Positions 1 through 8,443 are shown, counted from the first letter of the stretch. The stretch is DNA of 44,490 bases from Clostridiales bacterium UBA1701 (GCA_002320035.1 DCJL01000014.1:1-44490), one strand, 5' to 3'. Notes: generated by a model not told the origin, from the letters alone. A program made the numbers and translations.

Positions 1-955
1 CCGCGGCGGCTTCGCCGGTCACGGCCTCATCCTCACCGGCGGCTTCGCCGGTCACAGGCTCGTCCCCGGTGACGGGCCCGGCAGGGGCGAAGCCGGACTC
101 ATAGGCGGCCAGAATTGCGTCGGCAGTGGCTTTGGCGGCGGCCAGAGTCTCCTCGGTAGGGGCGGAAGAAGCGGTGCCGTCCTCGGCGGTGGTCTCTACG
201 GTCTCCGCGGCCACATAATAATAGGCAAGGCCGAAAATGTCGCTTGCGCCCTCAAGGCCCTTATAGTATTCCTCCAGCTCCGCGTCGGTGTACTGGAAAC
301 TGTCGGACATCTGGGACAGCACTTTGCTGGCCAGGGCAGAGTCCAGCCCGGCCTGGCGGACGAGGGCCTTAGTGACCCCGGTGCCGTAGCTGGCGGCAAA
401 GAACTTGTCGACACTGCCGTAGCCCAGGCCCTTGACATATTCGTCCAGTCCTTCAAAGCCCGCGTCGACCTGGGCGATCTCGTCCTCGTCCAGCGTGATG
501 CTCTTTTCGGCGGCATAGTCAAGGAGGGCCTTGGTCTGGGTCAGCTCCTGGCTGGCGGCATCAAGGAAATAATCCCTCCAGGTACCGCCCTCCAGCATGG
601 GGCAGCTCTGGGAGCCAAGGCCGGCGATGCCGGCGCTGGTGTCCAGACCGAAAAGGGAGGCGTAGCTGCCGTACTGATTGGCCCAGGTGTAATACTGGTT
701 TGCATAGCTGTAACTCACACGGGCGGGACTGAATCCCTCGCCTCCGATTGTCAGAGCGGTGGTGCCGGTGTAAAGAAAGCTGGAATTCAAAAACAGAATG
801 GCGGCGATGAGAATCACTACGCCGATCGTGCCCAGCGTCCAGCGAAGCTTGCTCCGGGCCTTTTTCTTTGCCTCGGCCTGGGCGGCCAGAGTCTTTTTAT
901 CGGTGCCCGCCTCGCGGGCGGCCTGACGGTTTTTCTTTTCTGTTGAAGCGCTCAT
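1..955 (-). CDS. membrane-anchored SurA/PrsA-like foldase (peptidylprolyl-isomerase family), partial
   Basis: The reading frame runs from ATG at 955-953 to the left edge of the window without a stop, giving 318 codons, so the C-terminus is missing. The N-terminus is charged (residues 1-38), followed by one membrane segment at about 39-57 (GTIGVVILIAAILFL) and an extracytoplasmic part rich in Y/A/D. It contains a SurA-N-like helical stretch ending in YTDAELEEYY, the usual lead-in to a PpiC-type domain. The last visible residues are low complexity, with an 11-residue repeat (VTGEAAGEDEA). AAGGATGAC lies seven bases before the ATG, and a near-consensus promoter lies upstream. The likely role is folding of secreted proteins at the membrane. 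The family call is inference from architecture, because the catalytic domain lies mostly outside the window. Confidence 0.6.
   Translation of the reverse strand, partial: MSASTEKKNRQAAREAGTDKKTLAAQAEAKKKARSKLRWTLGTIGVVILIAAILFLNSSFLYTGTTALTIGGEGFSPARVSYSYANQYYTWANQYGSYASLFGLDTSAGIAGLGSQSCPMLEGGTWRDYFLDAASQELTQTKALLDYAAEKSITLDEDEIAQVDAGFEGLDEYVKGLGYGSVDKFFAASYGTGVTKALVRQAGLDSALASKVLSQMSDSFQYTDAELEEYYKGLEGASDIFGLAYYYVAAETVETTAEDGTASSAPTEETLAAAKATADAILAAYESGFAPAGPVTGDEPVTGEAAGEDEAVTGEAAA
4..55. repeat. short direct repeat in the foldase gene
   Basis: The 19-bp word CGGCGGCTTCGCCGGTCAC occurs at 4-22 and 37-55, a 33-bp period. It encodes an 11-residue repeat (VTGEAA...) in a low-complexity acidic region of the minus-strand gene. 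Confidence 0.8.
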
Positions 956-1011
956 TGTATGTCATCCTTTTTCATGCTTTTCATTTCTGCCGCGTGTTTG
1001 CAGACTAAAGC

Positions 1012-1040
1012 ATTATAACCCAAATAAGCCCGCTGTTCAA
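1012..1040 (-). promoter_or_regulatory. sigma-A promoter of the foldase gene
   Basis: On the minus strand TTGAAC (1040-1035) is followed by exactly 17 bases and then TATAAT (1017-1012), about 57 bases before the ATG at 955. This is a near-perfect housekeeping promoter. Confidence 0.8.
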
Positions 1041-1090
1041 GAGAAATAACGCAGTTATTAAAATGTTAATTATATTCCCGTCTGTTTCGG

Positions 1091-1119
1091 TTGTTTTGAC
1101 AGGCTGAATATGGTACGAT
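1091..1119 (+). promoter_or_regulatory. possible extended -10 promoter of the phosphoesterase gene
   Basis: TTGTTT (1091-1096), 17 bases, then TACGAT (1114-1119) preceded by TGG, an extended -10 pattern. TTGACA at 1096-1101 is only 12 bases from this -10 and so is less likely to be used with it. Confidence 0.4.
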
Positions 1120-1148
1120 TGGCTACGTATTCTGGAAAGGAAAAGGAC

Positions 1149-1991
1149 ATGAAGCGAAAAAAATCATTCATACGGAACATGACTGCCGCGGCGGCCGCAC
1201 TGCTGGCGGCGGTGTGTATCGTCTGCGACAGCAAGTATAACATTCAGCTTACGGAGTACCGCGTGGAGTCTCAGAAGCTCCCGGAGGAGCTGGACGGCTT
1301 CCGGATCGTGCATCTCTCCGACCTGCACGGAGCGGAGCTGGGCCGGGACAACGAGAGGCTGATAGAACTTACGCGCCGGCAGGAGCCGGACCTGATCGCC
1401 CTGACCGGGGATTTCGCGGAAAACGGGAAGGAGCTCTCGGCAGTGGAGAGCCTGCTGGAGGGCATAGAGGGTCTGGCGCCCGTTTATTATGTCTGCGGGA
1501 ACCACGAATGGGCCGGGGGCTGCGTGGAGGAGATCAGGGCGCTGATGGAGCGCCATGGCGTGCGCTGGCTTTCAAATCAGTATGAGCTTCTGGAAAAAAA
1601 CGGGGCGCGGCTTGTTGTCGCCGGGGCGGAGGATCCAAACGGCCGGGCGGATATGACAAGGCCCCGGGAGCTGGCAGAGAGGATCCGGGCAGACTATCCA
1701 GAGGATTTTGTGCTCTGGCTGGGGCACAGGAATTACTGGGTGCAGAGGTATCCGGAGCTTCCCGTCGACCTGATCCTCAGCGGCCATGCCCACGGCGGCA
1801 TTGTACGCCTGCCCTTTATAGGCGGGCTTTTCAACACCAATCACGGCTTTGGGGCTGAGTATGAAAATGGCCTGTATTTCTCAGGAAGCTACTGCATGGA
1901 GGTTTCGCGGGGCCTTGGGAATTCTGTGCCCGTACCCAGGATTTTCAACCGCCCGGAGCTGGTGACGCTGGTTCTGGAGCGCGCGGAATGA
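1149..1991 (+). CDS. calcineurin-like metallophosphoesterase (YkuE-like), membrane-associated
   Basis: A 280-residue protein with the metal-binding motifs of the calcineurin-like phosphoesterase fold in order: SDLHG (Asp58, His60), TGDF (Asp88), GNHE (117-120) and GHAHGG (about 212-217). The start at 1149 (MKRKKSF) is chosen because GGAAAGG precedes it by eight bases. An ATG at 1110 is in frame but lies inside the putative promoter. Residues 1-25 form a positively charged, Ala/Leu-rich signal or membrane anchor, so the enzyme probably faces outside. Relatives include phosphoesterases acting on lipids or cell-wall intermediates. The substrate cannot be told from sequence. Confidence 0.85.
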   Translation: MKRKKSFIRNMTAAAAALLAAVCIVCDSKYNIQLTEYRVESQKLPEELDGFRIVHLSDLHGAELGRDNERLIELTRRQEPDLIALTGDFAENGKELSAVESLLEGIEGLAPVYYVCGNHEWAGGCVEEIRALMERHGVRWLSNQYELLEKNGARLVVAGAEDPNGRADMTRPRELAERIRADYPEDFVLWLGHRNYWVQRYPELPVDLILSGHAHGGIVRLPFIGGLFNTNHGFGAEYENGLYFSGSYCMEVSRGLGNSVPVPRIFNRPELVTLVLERAE

Positions 1992-2021
1992 TAATTTTTA
2001 ATTAGTTTTTTTAAAAGGACA

Positions 2022-2051
2022 GTCATAATCTTTTCACAGCGCGCATATACT
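2022..2051 (+). promoter_or_regulatory. sigma-E-like sporulation promoter
   Basis: GTCATAAT (2022-2029), 14 bases, then CATATACT (2044-2051). This resembles the Bacillus/Clostridium sigma-E pattern (-35 like TCATATT, -10 like CATACAAT, about 14 bases apart). No good sigma-A promoter is visible before the small ORF at 2115. The match is by eye. Confidence 0.5.
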
Positions 2052-2114
2052 GAGGATATGCTGAAATCATAGAAAATTTTTCAGGCATTCTGACGAAAAA
2101 CAGGAGGTATATGC

Positions 2115-2177
2115 GTGGAACACGATATTGACGATCTCATTTACGGCAGCTATGACCCGGGACCCAGCAGCCGGTAA
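2115..2177 (+). CDS. 20-residue peptide with strong ribosome site
   Basis: GTG at 2115 opens a 20-codon frame (residues VEHDIDDLIYGSYDPGPSSR) ending TAA at 2177. AGGAGG at 2102-2107 is a near-perfect Shine-Dalgarno with eight-base spacing. The peptide is acidic and ends in Pro/Ser/Arg. It lies between a sigma-E-like promoter and a strong terminator, so it looks like a complete single-gene transcription unit. I do not recognise the family. An alternative is a non-coding sporulation transcript with a chance ribosome site. Confidence 0.45.
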   Translation: MEHDIDDLIYGSYDPGPSSR

Positions 2178-2205
2178 AAGGGCCGCGGAAATCCATGCGG
2201 CGAGA

Positions 2206-2252
2206 TAAAAAAGCCCGCCATCCCATATTTTGAAGTGGGATGGCGGGCTTTT
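2206..2252. terminator. bidirectional intrinsic terminator
   Basis: A perfect 13-bp stem (2213-2225 with 2236-2248, arm GCCCGCCATCCCA) has a 10-base loop, an A-run before it and TTTT after it. It serves the small plus-strand ORF and the convergent YitT-like gene. Confidence 0.9.
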
Positions 2253-2253
2253 G

Positions 2254-2934
2254 TCAACTGCGGTTTTGTTCTTTCCGGCGTGCGGGGGACCGGGAGACAA
2301 GGCCAATGATCTGGCCGGAGAGCACCACCGTAAGCAGCGAGTACAGGATGCGGCGCAGAGGGATATAGCTCAGGGACAGGAGCAGGACGATCAGGTCACT
2401 TGCCAGATAGATCCACTGAATTTTCAGCCCCGTGAGCTTTGCAAGGCCCATGGCCAGCGCGTCGTCCCCGCCGGGGGCGCCGCCGGCGCGGACGCTGATG
2501 CCCACGCCAAGGCCGACAAAAAGCGCGCCGAGCACGGCAGCGGCCAGAGGATAGGCGGCAATGCCGGGGAAGAGAGGCGGAAACAGCTCGCAGACCCAGT
2601 AAAACAGGGAAAAGCCGCCGCCCGCCGCAAGGGAGAGCAGCACAAAATCCCGGCCCAGAGTCAGCCAGCCGAAAAGATAGCAGGCGGCGTTGAGCACGAG
2701 GCCCGAAAGCGCGGGAGAGAGATCCAGCCAGTGATGCAGCAGCAGAGTCAGACCCAGAACGCCGCCCTCGGTGACGCCTGAGAGAGAATGAATATTATAA
2801 AGCCCGAAGGCCAGAACAGCGCTGCCCAGCAGGGACAGGCATACGCGCCTGAAATTCAGGGGGGAGGACAAATTAACAAAACCTTTCTTTGATTTTTTCC
2901 GGGGATCGAGAGACGGGGCGGAAAAATGCGGCAA
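2254..2934 (-). CDS. YitT-family (DUF161) membrane protein
   Basis: Up to 226 residues with five to six hydrophobic segments and the Gly-rich GGVLGLTLLL and RAGGAPGGDDALAM stretches typical of YitT/DUF161 proteins. It lacks the C-terminal DUF2179 ligand-binding domain found in longer relatives. The start is uncertain. The longest frame begins at a TTG (2934) without a ribosome site. TTG at 2871 follows AAAGG by about ten bases and would begin just before SSPLNFRR, a better fit to the family. The function of the family is poorly known. It is probably a small transporter-like integral membrane protein. Confidence 0.8.
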   Translation of the reverse strand: MPHFSAPSLDPRKKSKKGFVNLSSPLNFRRVCLSLLGSAVLAFGLYNIHSLSGVTEGGVLGLTLLLHHWLDLSPALSGLVLNAACYLFGWLTLGRDFVLLSLAAGGGFSLFYWVCELFPPLFPGIAAYPLAAAVLGALFVGLGVGISVRAGGAPGGDDALAMGLAKLTGLKIQWIYLASDLIVLLLSLSYIPLRRILYSLLTVVLSGQIIGLVSRSPARRKEQNRS

Positions 2935-3035
2935 CGGAACGGGCGCAGGAAGGGCTCGTTCCGTTTTGCGTATGATTTCTTGTCATGGAGGAAAGGGGGG
3001 GCGCCGCAGCGGGGCCGCCCCATGGCTGCCGACCG

Positions 3036-3058
3036 TAAAAACCGATTTCCGGAATCGG
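3036..3058 (-). terminator. intrinsic terminator of prfB
   Basis: On the minus strand CCGATT, a five-base loop, AATCGG and then TTTTTA, 26 bases past the prfB stop. The stem is short but the U-run is good. Confidence 0.65.
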
Positions 3059-3083
3059 CAATCAATGCGCGGGATGGGAAAGA

Positions 3084-4190
3084 TCAATCGGCGGCGCGCA
3101 TGGAGAGGAAGGCGTTGATAAAGCCATCCAGATCTCCGTCCATCACGTTCTGGATGTTGCCGTTTTCGTACTCGGTTCTGTGATCTTTCACGAGCTGATA
3201 GGGCATGAACACATAGGAGCGGATCTGGCTGCCCCATTCGATCTTCATCTGGACACCCTTGATGTCGCTTATCTTCTCCAGATGCTCCCGCTCCTTAATC
3301 TCCGCAAGCCTTGCCCGCAGCATGTTTTTGCAGTTTTCAAGGTTCTGGAAGTGGCTTCGCTCCACCTGGCTGGAGACCACGATGCCGGTGGGAATATGGG
3401 TCAGGCGGACGGCAGAGGAGGTCTTGTTGACCTTCTGGCCGCCGGCGCCGGAGGAACGGAAAACATCCATCTTGATGTCGTCGTCCTTGAGCTCGATCTC
3501 GTTGTCGCTGCTGATCTCGGGCATAACCTCCACGGCGGCAAAAGAGGTGTGCCGCCGCCCGGCGGCGTCAAAGGGGGAGACGCGGACAAGGCGGTGAATG
3601 CCATGCTCGCTTTTCAGGAAGCCGTAGGCGTTCTCGCCCTCAATCATGATGGTGGCGCTTTTGAGCCCGGCCTCGTCCCCGTCCAGATAGTCCATCACCC
3701 GGACCTTATAGCCGTGCCTGTCGGCCCACATGTTGTACATCCGGTAGAGCATGGAGGCCCAGTCCTGCGCTTCTGTGCCGCCGGCGCCGGCGTGGAAGGT
3801 GAGGATAGCGTTGTTCTGGTCGTATTCCCCGGTAAGCAGGGTGCCAAGGCGCATCTCTTCAGCCTTTTCGGAGAAGGCGGCAAACTCGCTCTGAAGCTCC
3901 GGGAGCATGGAGGCGTCGTCCTCCTCAATGGCCATCTCGCACATGACCTGCATGTCCTCCCAGGCGGAGCAGAGCTTCTGATACTTTTCGCATTTATTCT
4001 TCAATGTTTTCAGGCGCTTCTGAACCTTCTGGGATTTTTCCACATCGTTCCAGAACCCGTCTCTCTCGCTGGCGGCCTCCAGCTCCTCGATCTCACGCTG
4101 GGCCGCATCCAGCTTCAAAGCGCCCCGGAGCACTTCCAAAGCGGGCCGGGCGTTATTCAGTTTGACCTTGTATTCCTCAAATTCGAGCAT
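3084..4190 (-). CDS. prfB: peptide chain release factor 2
   Basis: A class I release factor that recognises UGA and UAA and triggers peptidyl-tRNA hydrolysis on the ribosome. From the start at 4190 it has 368 residues. The SPF stop-codon anticodon tripeptide is at 205-207 and the catalytic GGQ loop at 250-252, within SGAGGQKVNKTSSA. Many bacteria place a +1 programmed frameshift near codon 25. Here the frame is continuous with no internal stop. The frame can be extended to an ATG at 4223, but the promoter -10 (4232-4227) puts transcription start at about 4220, so that ATG is not transcribed. ATG 4208 would have an almost leaderless message. ATG 4190 (MLEFEEYK) matches the family start. Confidence 0.95.
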   Translation of the reverse strand: MLEFEEYKVKLNNARPALEVLRGALKLDAAQREIEELEAASERDGFWNDVEKSQKVQKRLKTLKNKCEKYQKLCSAWEDMQVMCEMAIEEDDASMLPELQSEFAAFSEKAEEMRLGTLLTGEYDQNNAILTFHAGAGGTEAQDWASMLYRMYNMWADRHGYKVRVMDYLDGDEAGLKSATIMIEGENAYGFLKSEHGIHRLVRVSPFDAAGRRHTSFAAVEVMPEISSDNEIELKDDDIKMDVFRSSGAGGQKVNKTSSAVRLTHIPTGIVVSSQVERSHFQNLENCKNMLRARLAEIKEREHLEKISDIKGVQMKIEWGSQIRSYVFMPYQLVKDHRTEYENGNIQNVMDGDLDGFINAFLSMRAAD

Positions 4191-4226
4191 TTTTTCAACT
4201 ACTTTCATGTGAATTGTCAACATGGT

Positions 4227-4255
4227 ATTATATACAAAAAACGGCAGTTTGTAAA
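4227..4255 (-). promoter_or_regulatory. sigma-A promoter of prfB
   Basis: TTTACA (4255-4250), 17 bases, TATAAT (4232-4227) on the minus strand. It overlaps the upstream ATG of the longest prfB frame and therefore decides the start. Confidence 0.8.
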
Positions 4256-4300
4256 TCCGTTTTTTTATCGGCTATTTGACCGGCAAAAAATATAGTTCCT

Positions 4301-4329
4301 CTTCCATTTTGCCTGATTTGTGGTATAAT
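4301..4329 (+). promoter_or_regulatory. promoter of prs (extended -10)
   Basis: TGGTATAAT gives a perfect extended -10 (TATAAT at 4324-4329). The -35 at 4301-4306 (CTTCCA) is weak, as allowed for extended -10 promoters. Transcription would start about 90 bases before the prs ATG. Confidence 0.65.
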
Positions 4330-4423
4330 ATAAAAGCCCGTGGTACGAGCGGGAAAACACCGGCCCGGGCAAAAATTTTAAAGCGACGAAAGACAAAGAT
4401 GATTAACGGAGGATAAAAGAGAA

Positions 4424-5386
4424 ATGATTTCACACGGCAAAGAGATAAAGGTTTTCGCCGGCAATTCAAATCCCGCGCTGGCGGAGAATATCTGCTCTGA
4501 ACTCTATAAGAGCCTTGGCAATGCGTCTGTTTCCCAGTTCGCGGACGGCGAGTGCTCCATTTCCGTGTTCGAGCCCGTGCGCGGCAAGGACGTTTTCATC
4601 GTCCAGTCTACCTGCAAGCATGTCAACGACAACCTGATGGAGCTGCTGATCATGATCGACGCTATGCGCCGTGCTTCCGCCGGTCGTATCACCGCAGTCA
4701 TCCCCTACTTTGGCTATGCCCGCCAGGACCGCAAGGCCAAAAGCCGTGACCCCATTTCCGCAAAGCTTGTGGCGAATCTCATCACCGCCGCCGGCGCTGA
4801 CAGAGTCCTGACCATGGATCTGCACGCCGCCCAAATCCAGGGCTTTTTTGACATTCCCGTGGATAATCTCATGGGTTCCCATCTCTTCGTTAAGCATTTT
4901 ATTAAGATGTTCGGCAAGGGCAACGAGGACGTGATGGTCGTCTCACCCGACGTGGGCAGCACTGCCCGCGCCCGCGCCTTTTCCATGAAGCTGGGCGTAA
5001 ACATGGCCATCGTTGACAAGCGCCGTGAGCGGGCCAATCAGTCCGAGGTTATGAACATAATCGGCAACGTGGAGGGAAAAACCTGCATCCTGCTGGACGA
5101 TATCGTAGACACCGCCGGCTCCCTCTGCGGCGCGGCCAAGGCCATCAAGGAGATAGGCGGGGCAAAGGAGGTCTATGCCTGCGCCACCCACGGCGTGCTC
5201 TCCGGCCCGGCCATAGAGCGCATTCAGGAAAGCTGTATCCAGGAGCTTCTCCTGCTGGACACCATTCCTTATCCCTCCGACAAGGCTCCCTGCGAGAGAA
5301 TCCGGTACATCTCTACCGCCTCAGTCTTTGCCGAGGCCATCCGGCGCATTTACGAGGAGGTTTCCATCTCCAACCTGTTCGAGTAA
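4424..5386 (+). CDS. prs: ribose-phosphate pyrophosphokinase (PRPP synthase)
   Basis: Makes phosphoribosyl pyrophosphate from ribose-5-phosphate and ATP for nucleotide, His and Trp synthesis. The 320-residue length is normal for class I enzymes. YFGYARQDRK is at 95-104 (ATP region), MDLHAAQIQGFF at 131-142 carries the metal-binding His, and the PRPP-binding loop DDIVDTAGS is at 225-233. GGAGG precedes the ATG by about 11 bases. Its own promoter lies upstream and a GC-rich hairpin follows. It is divergent from prfB. Confidence 0.97.
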   Translation: MISHGKEIKVFAGNSNPALAENICSELYKSLGNASVSQFADGECSISVFEPVRGKDVFIVQSTCKHVNDNLMELLIMIDAMRRASAGRITAVIPYFGYARQDRKAKSRDPISAKLVANLITAAGADRVLTMDLHAAQIQGFFDIPVDNLMGSHLFVKHFIKMFGKGNEDVMVVSPDVGSTARARAFSMKLGVNMAIVDKRRERANQSEVMNIIGNVEGKTCILLDDIVDTAGSLCGAAKAIKEIGGAKEVYACATHGVLSGPAIERIQESCIQELLLLDTIPYPSDKAPCERIRYISTASVFAEAIRRIYEEVSISNLFE

Positions 5387-5408
5387 GGCGGGACTTCCGC
5401 CGGGAGAC

Positions 5409-5436
5409 CCCCGCCGCCGGACGGCGGCGGGGTTTG
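5409..5436 (+). terminator. GC-rich hairpin after prs
   Basis: The arm CCCCGCCGCC (5409-5418) pairs with 5423-5432 across a four-base loop. Only TTTG follows, so it may be a weak terminator or attenuator, allowing some read-through into pth. Confidence 0.55.
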
Positions 5437-5480
5437 CCCGGATTTAATGACAAATTTCACGATAAACAGAGGTTTTTTCA

Positions 5481-6068
5481 ATGCTTTTCAAAAAGCCCGG
5501 AGGGGTGAACTGGCTGGTGGTGTTTCTGGGAAATCCCGGCCAGCGCTATGAGGGCACGCGGCACAACGCCGGCTTTATGACGGCGGACGCCATGGCGAGG
5601 AAAAAGGGCCTGAGCATCAACAGGCTTCGCTTCCGGGCGCTTACCGCTCAGTGTGAAATCGACGGGGAGCGCGTGCTGCTCATGAAGCCCCAGACGTTTA
5701 TGAATCTCTCGGGAGAAGCTGTGGCCCAGGCCGCGGGCTTTTATAAAATTCCACCGGAGCGGGTGCTTGTGGTATCGGACGAGATGTCCCTTCCCATTGG
5801 CAAGCTGCGCATACGGCAGAAGGGCTCCGCCGGAGGCCATAACGGGCTTAAAAACATCATTGCCCGGCTGGGTACGGAGAATTTCCCCCGCATCCGCCTG
5901 GGGGTCGGCGCGCCGCCGCACCCGGATTACGACGCGGCGGACTGGGTGCTTTCGGCCTTCAAAAACCAGGACGCGGAGGACATGGCCGCGGCGGCGGAAA
6001 GAGCGGCCGAGGCCATAGAGTGCTATATCAGCCGGGGGCCGGAGCGGGCTATGAATCTCTATAACTGA
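5481..6068 (+). CDS. pth: peptidyl-tRNA hydrolase
   Basis: Releases tRNA from peptidyl-tRNAs that drop off the ribosome. It has 195 residues, with family motifs GNPGQRYEGTRHNAGF (catalytic His), QTFMNLSG (binding Asn), SDEMSLPIGK (catalytic Asp) and GSAGGHNGL. The SDEMSLP segment replaces the common DDLDLP but keeps the key Asp. AGAGG lies before the ATG. It follows prs on the same strand, and the pairing prs-pth is common in Firmicutes. Confidence 0.95.
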   Translation: MLFKKPGGVNWLVVFLGNPGQRYEGTRHNAGFMTADAMARKKGLSINRLRFRALTAQCEIDGERVLLMKPQTFMNLSGEAVAQAAGFYKIPPERVLVVSDEMSLPIGKLRIRQKGSAGGHNGLKNIIARLGTENFPRIRLGVGAPPHPDYDAADWVLSAFKNQDAEDMAAAAERAAEAIECYISRGPERAMNLYN

Positions 6069-6133
6069 AGCATCAGGCGGCGTCAGCCGCCTTGAGCATA
6101 TGGGACATTTCATAGAACAGGGAGGATGCGTAT

Positions 6134-7327
6134 ATGAAGAAAAGCTGTATAGCGATGCTTCTTGCGGGCGGCCAGGGCTCCAGACTCTATGCCCTGACTC
6201 AGAATGTAGCGAAACCCAGTGTACCCTTCGGCGGAAAGTACAGGATAATTGACTTTCCCCTCTCCAACTGCGCCAACTCCGGCATAGATACCGTTGGCGT
6301 GCTGACCCAGTACCGGCCCCTGCGGCTCAACAGCTACATCGGCAGCGGACAGCCCTGGGACCTTGACGTAGCGGACGGAGGCGTGTATATCCTGCCGCCT
6401 TACCAGAGTGCCGGGGAGAAAGGCTCCTGGTTCTCCGGCACTGCTAACGCCATTTACCAGAACATGGGCTTTATCGAGAGCTATGAGCCGGAAAACGTGC
6501 TCATTCTCTCAGGAGACCACATATACAAGATGGACTATGCGGACATGCTCAGAGAACACATTGCCAAGGGCGCCGCCTGCACCATCTCCGTGCTCCAGGT
6601 TTCCATGGAAGAGGCCACCCGCTTCGGCATCATGAATCTGGGGGAAGACGGTTATGTCAGCGAGTTTGAGGAGAAGCCCCAAAAGCCCAAAAGCGACCTG
6701 GCTTCCATGGGCATTTACATCTTCAATTGGCAGAAGCTCCGCTCCTATCTGATCGCCGATGAGAACGATCCCCAATCCAGCAAGGACTTCGGCAAAAACA
6801 TCATCCCCGCCATGCTCAAGGCCGGAGAGAAGCTCTGGCCCTACCGCTTCGACGGGTACTGGAGAGACGTGGGCACCATCACCAGCCTCTGGGACGCCAA
6901 TATGGACATGCTCTCCACCACACTCATAAATCTTTTCGACCCTAGCTGGCCCATCGGTTCCCGAAGCCCCGTCTGCCCGCCCCACTTTGCCGGGGACAGC
7001 GCGGAAATCACGCACTCCATCATCACCGAGGGATGCGAGATAGACGGGCATGTGGAAAACTCTGTGCTCTCGCCCTCTGTGAAGGTAGGCAAAGGGGCCA
7101 CGGTGCTTTACAGTGTGCTGATGCCCGGCGTGGTGGTGGAGGAGGGCGCGGTGGTTGAGTACGCCATCGTGGGCGAGAACACGGTCATCCGCTCCGGCGC
7201 CCATGTGGGCGCACCTCCCGACGGGACCGACGCCTGGGGCGTTGCCACCTGCGGGCCGGATATCGAGATAAGAGGCGGCGCGCTGGTGCCCGCCGCCGCC
7301 ATGATTTATACGGGCGAGGAGGTTTAA
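6134..7327 (+). CDS. glgC: glucose-1-phosphate adenylyltransferase, catalytic subunit
   Basis: First step of glycogen synthesis: glucose-1-phosphate plus ATP gives ADP-glucose. The 397-residue protein has an N-terminal nucleotidyltransferase motif AGGQGSRLYALT with KPSVPFGGKYR, the sugar-phosphate region GTANAIYQN, LSGDHIYKMDY with the metal-binding Asp, and C-terminal left-handed beta-helix repeats (SVLMPGVVVEEGA). GGGAGG precedes the ATG. Three bases separate it from glgD. The two subunits form the hetero-oligomer typical of Firmicutes. Confidence 0.95.
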   Translation: MKKSCIAMLLAGGQGSRLYALTQNVAKPSVPFGGKYRIIDFPLSNCANSGIDTVGVLTQYRPLRLNSYIGSGQPWDLDVADGGVYILPPYQSAGEKGSWFSGTANAIYQNMGFIESYEPENVLILSGDHIYKMDYADMLREHIAKGAACTISVLQVSMEEATRFGIMNLGEDGYVSEFEEKPQKPKSDLASMGIYIFNWQKLRSYLIADENDPQSSKDFGKNIIPAMLKAGEKLWPYRFDGYWRDVGTITSLWDANMDMLSTTLINLFDPSWPIGSRSPVCPPHFAGDSAEITHSIITEGCEIDGHVENSVLSPSVKVGKGATVLYSVLMPGVVVEEGAVVEYAIVGENTVIRSGAHVGAPPDGTDAWGVATCGPDIEIRGGALVPAAAMIYTGEEV

Positions 7328-7330
7328 GCC

Positions 7331-8443
7331 ATGAGAGATTATCACGGAATCATCTTTGCTTACAGCGCCGCCCCCGAGCTGCGGGAGCTGGTTGAGGCCC
7401 GCACCGCCGCTTCTCTGCCTTTCTGCGGCAGATACCGGCTTATAGATTTTTCCCTCTCCTCCCTGCGAAACGCAGGGATCCTGGATGTGGGCGTTATCAT
7501 GCAGCGGGATTATCAGTCTCTGCTGGACCATATCGGCAGCGGCAAGGCCTGGGACATGAGCCGCAAGACCGGCGGCCTGCGCATGCTGCCCCCCTTCGGC
7601 CTGCCCGAGTACCACACCGGCAACTACACCGGCACCATGGAAGCGCTCAATGCCGTGGCGACTTACATAAGGGATATTCCCCAGAAGAACATTATCCTGA
7701 TGCTGGGCAGTCTCTGCGCCAATATTGACCTGGACGCGGCCATTCGCCGGCATGAGAGCTTTGGGGCCGACATTACCGCAATCTGCGCCGACCATACCCC
7801 CGAGGGCCTGCACCACCGCTATTTTGTGGGGGATGACGGGCTGGTGGATCAGGTCCGTTTCGATCGGGAAGGGGACTGTGATGGCCTGGCCTCTCTGGAG
7901 TGCTACATTGTGCGCAGGGAGGTACTGCTGGACCTGATGGACAAGTGCCGCTCCGGCCATCTGTACAGCTTTCACAGAGATGCGGTGAATATCTTCCTCA
8001 ACGAGGGCGGCAGGATGGGCGTATACATCCACCCGGGCTACGCCTGCGCAATCCGCAGCGTGGACGGTTATTACAAGGCGGGGATGGATATGCTCAATAC
8101 CGGGAACCGCAGCCAGCTTTTCCCGGCCGACAGGCCCGTGCGCACCAAGATCCACGAGGAGGTCAGCAGCTATTACGGCGAGAAGGCCATATCCCGCAGG
8201 AGTCTTGTGGCGGACAACTGCTTTATAGAAGGCGAGATCGAGGACTGCATCATCTCCTCCGGCGCCAGGATCGCCCCGGGGGCAAAGCTGCGCCGCTGCA
8301 TTGTCATGCGGGGCTGCACCGTGGAGGCGGGTGCCGTGCTGGAGCATGTAATCGCCGATAAATACACAAGCTTTTCCGCCGGCACCGTGCTTACCGGCAG
8401 CCCCAGGCTCCCTATTGTGGTGCCAAAAAATTTCAAAATCTGA
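7331..8443 (+). CDS. glgD: glucose-1-phosphate adenylyltransferase, regulatory subunit
   Basis: A 370-residue paralogue of GlgC directly downstream. It keeps the overall fold (RYRLIDFSLSS, IGSGKAWDM, beta-helix tail) but lacks the catalytic GGQGxRL loop; the corresponding N-terminus reads FAYSAAPELRELVEART. This is the hallmark of GlgD, which modulates GlgC and does little catalysis itself. Its ribosome site GAGGAGG lies inside the end of glgC, so the two are translationally coupled. Confidence 0.93.
   Translation: MRDYHGIIFAYSAAPELRELVEARTAASLPFCGRYRLIDFSLSSLRNAGILDVGVIMQRDYQSLLDHIGSGKAWDMSRKTGGLRMLPPFGLPEYHTGNYTGTMEALNAVATYIRDIPQKNIILMLGSLCANIDLDAAIRRHESFGADITAICADHTPEGLHHRYFVGDDGLVDQVRFDREGDCDGLASLECYIVRREVLLDLMDKCRSGHLYSFHRDAVNIFLNEGGRMGVYIHPGYACAIRSVDGYYKAGMDMLNTGNRSQLFPADRPVRTKIHEEVSSYYGEKAISRRSLVADNCFIEGEIEDCIISSGARIAPGAKLRRCIVMRGCTVEAGAVLEHVIADKYTSFSAGTVLTGSPRLPIVVPKNFKI

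Noticed and set aside
1096..1130. TTGACA at 1096 as the main -35 of the phosphoesterase gene
   Set aside because: No -10-like hexamer at 16-18 bases; nearest candidates are at 12 or 22.
2230..2781. 183-codon plus-strand frame
   Set aside because: Antisense of the YitT-like gene, begins inside a terminator, low-complexity composition.
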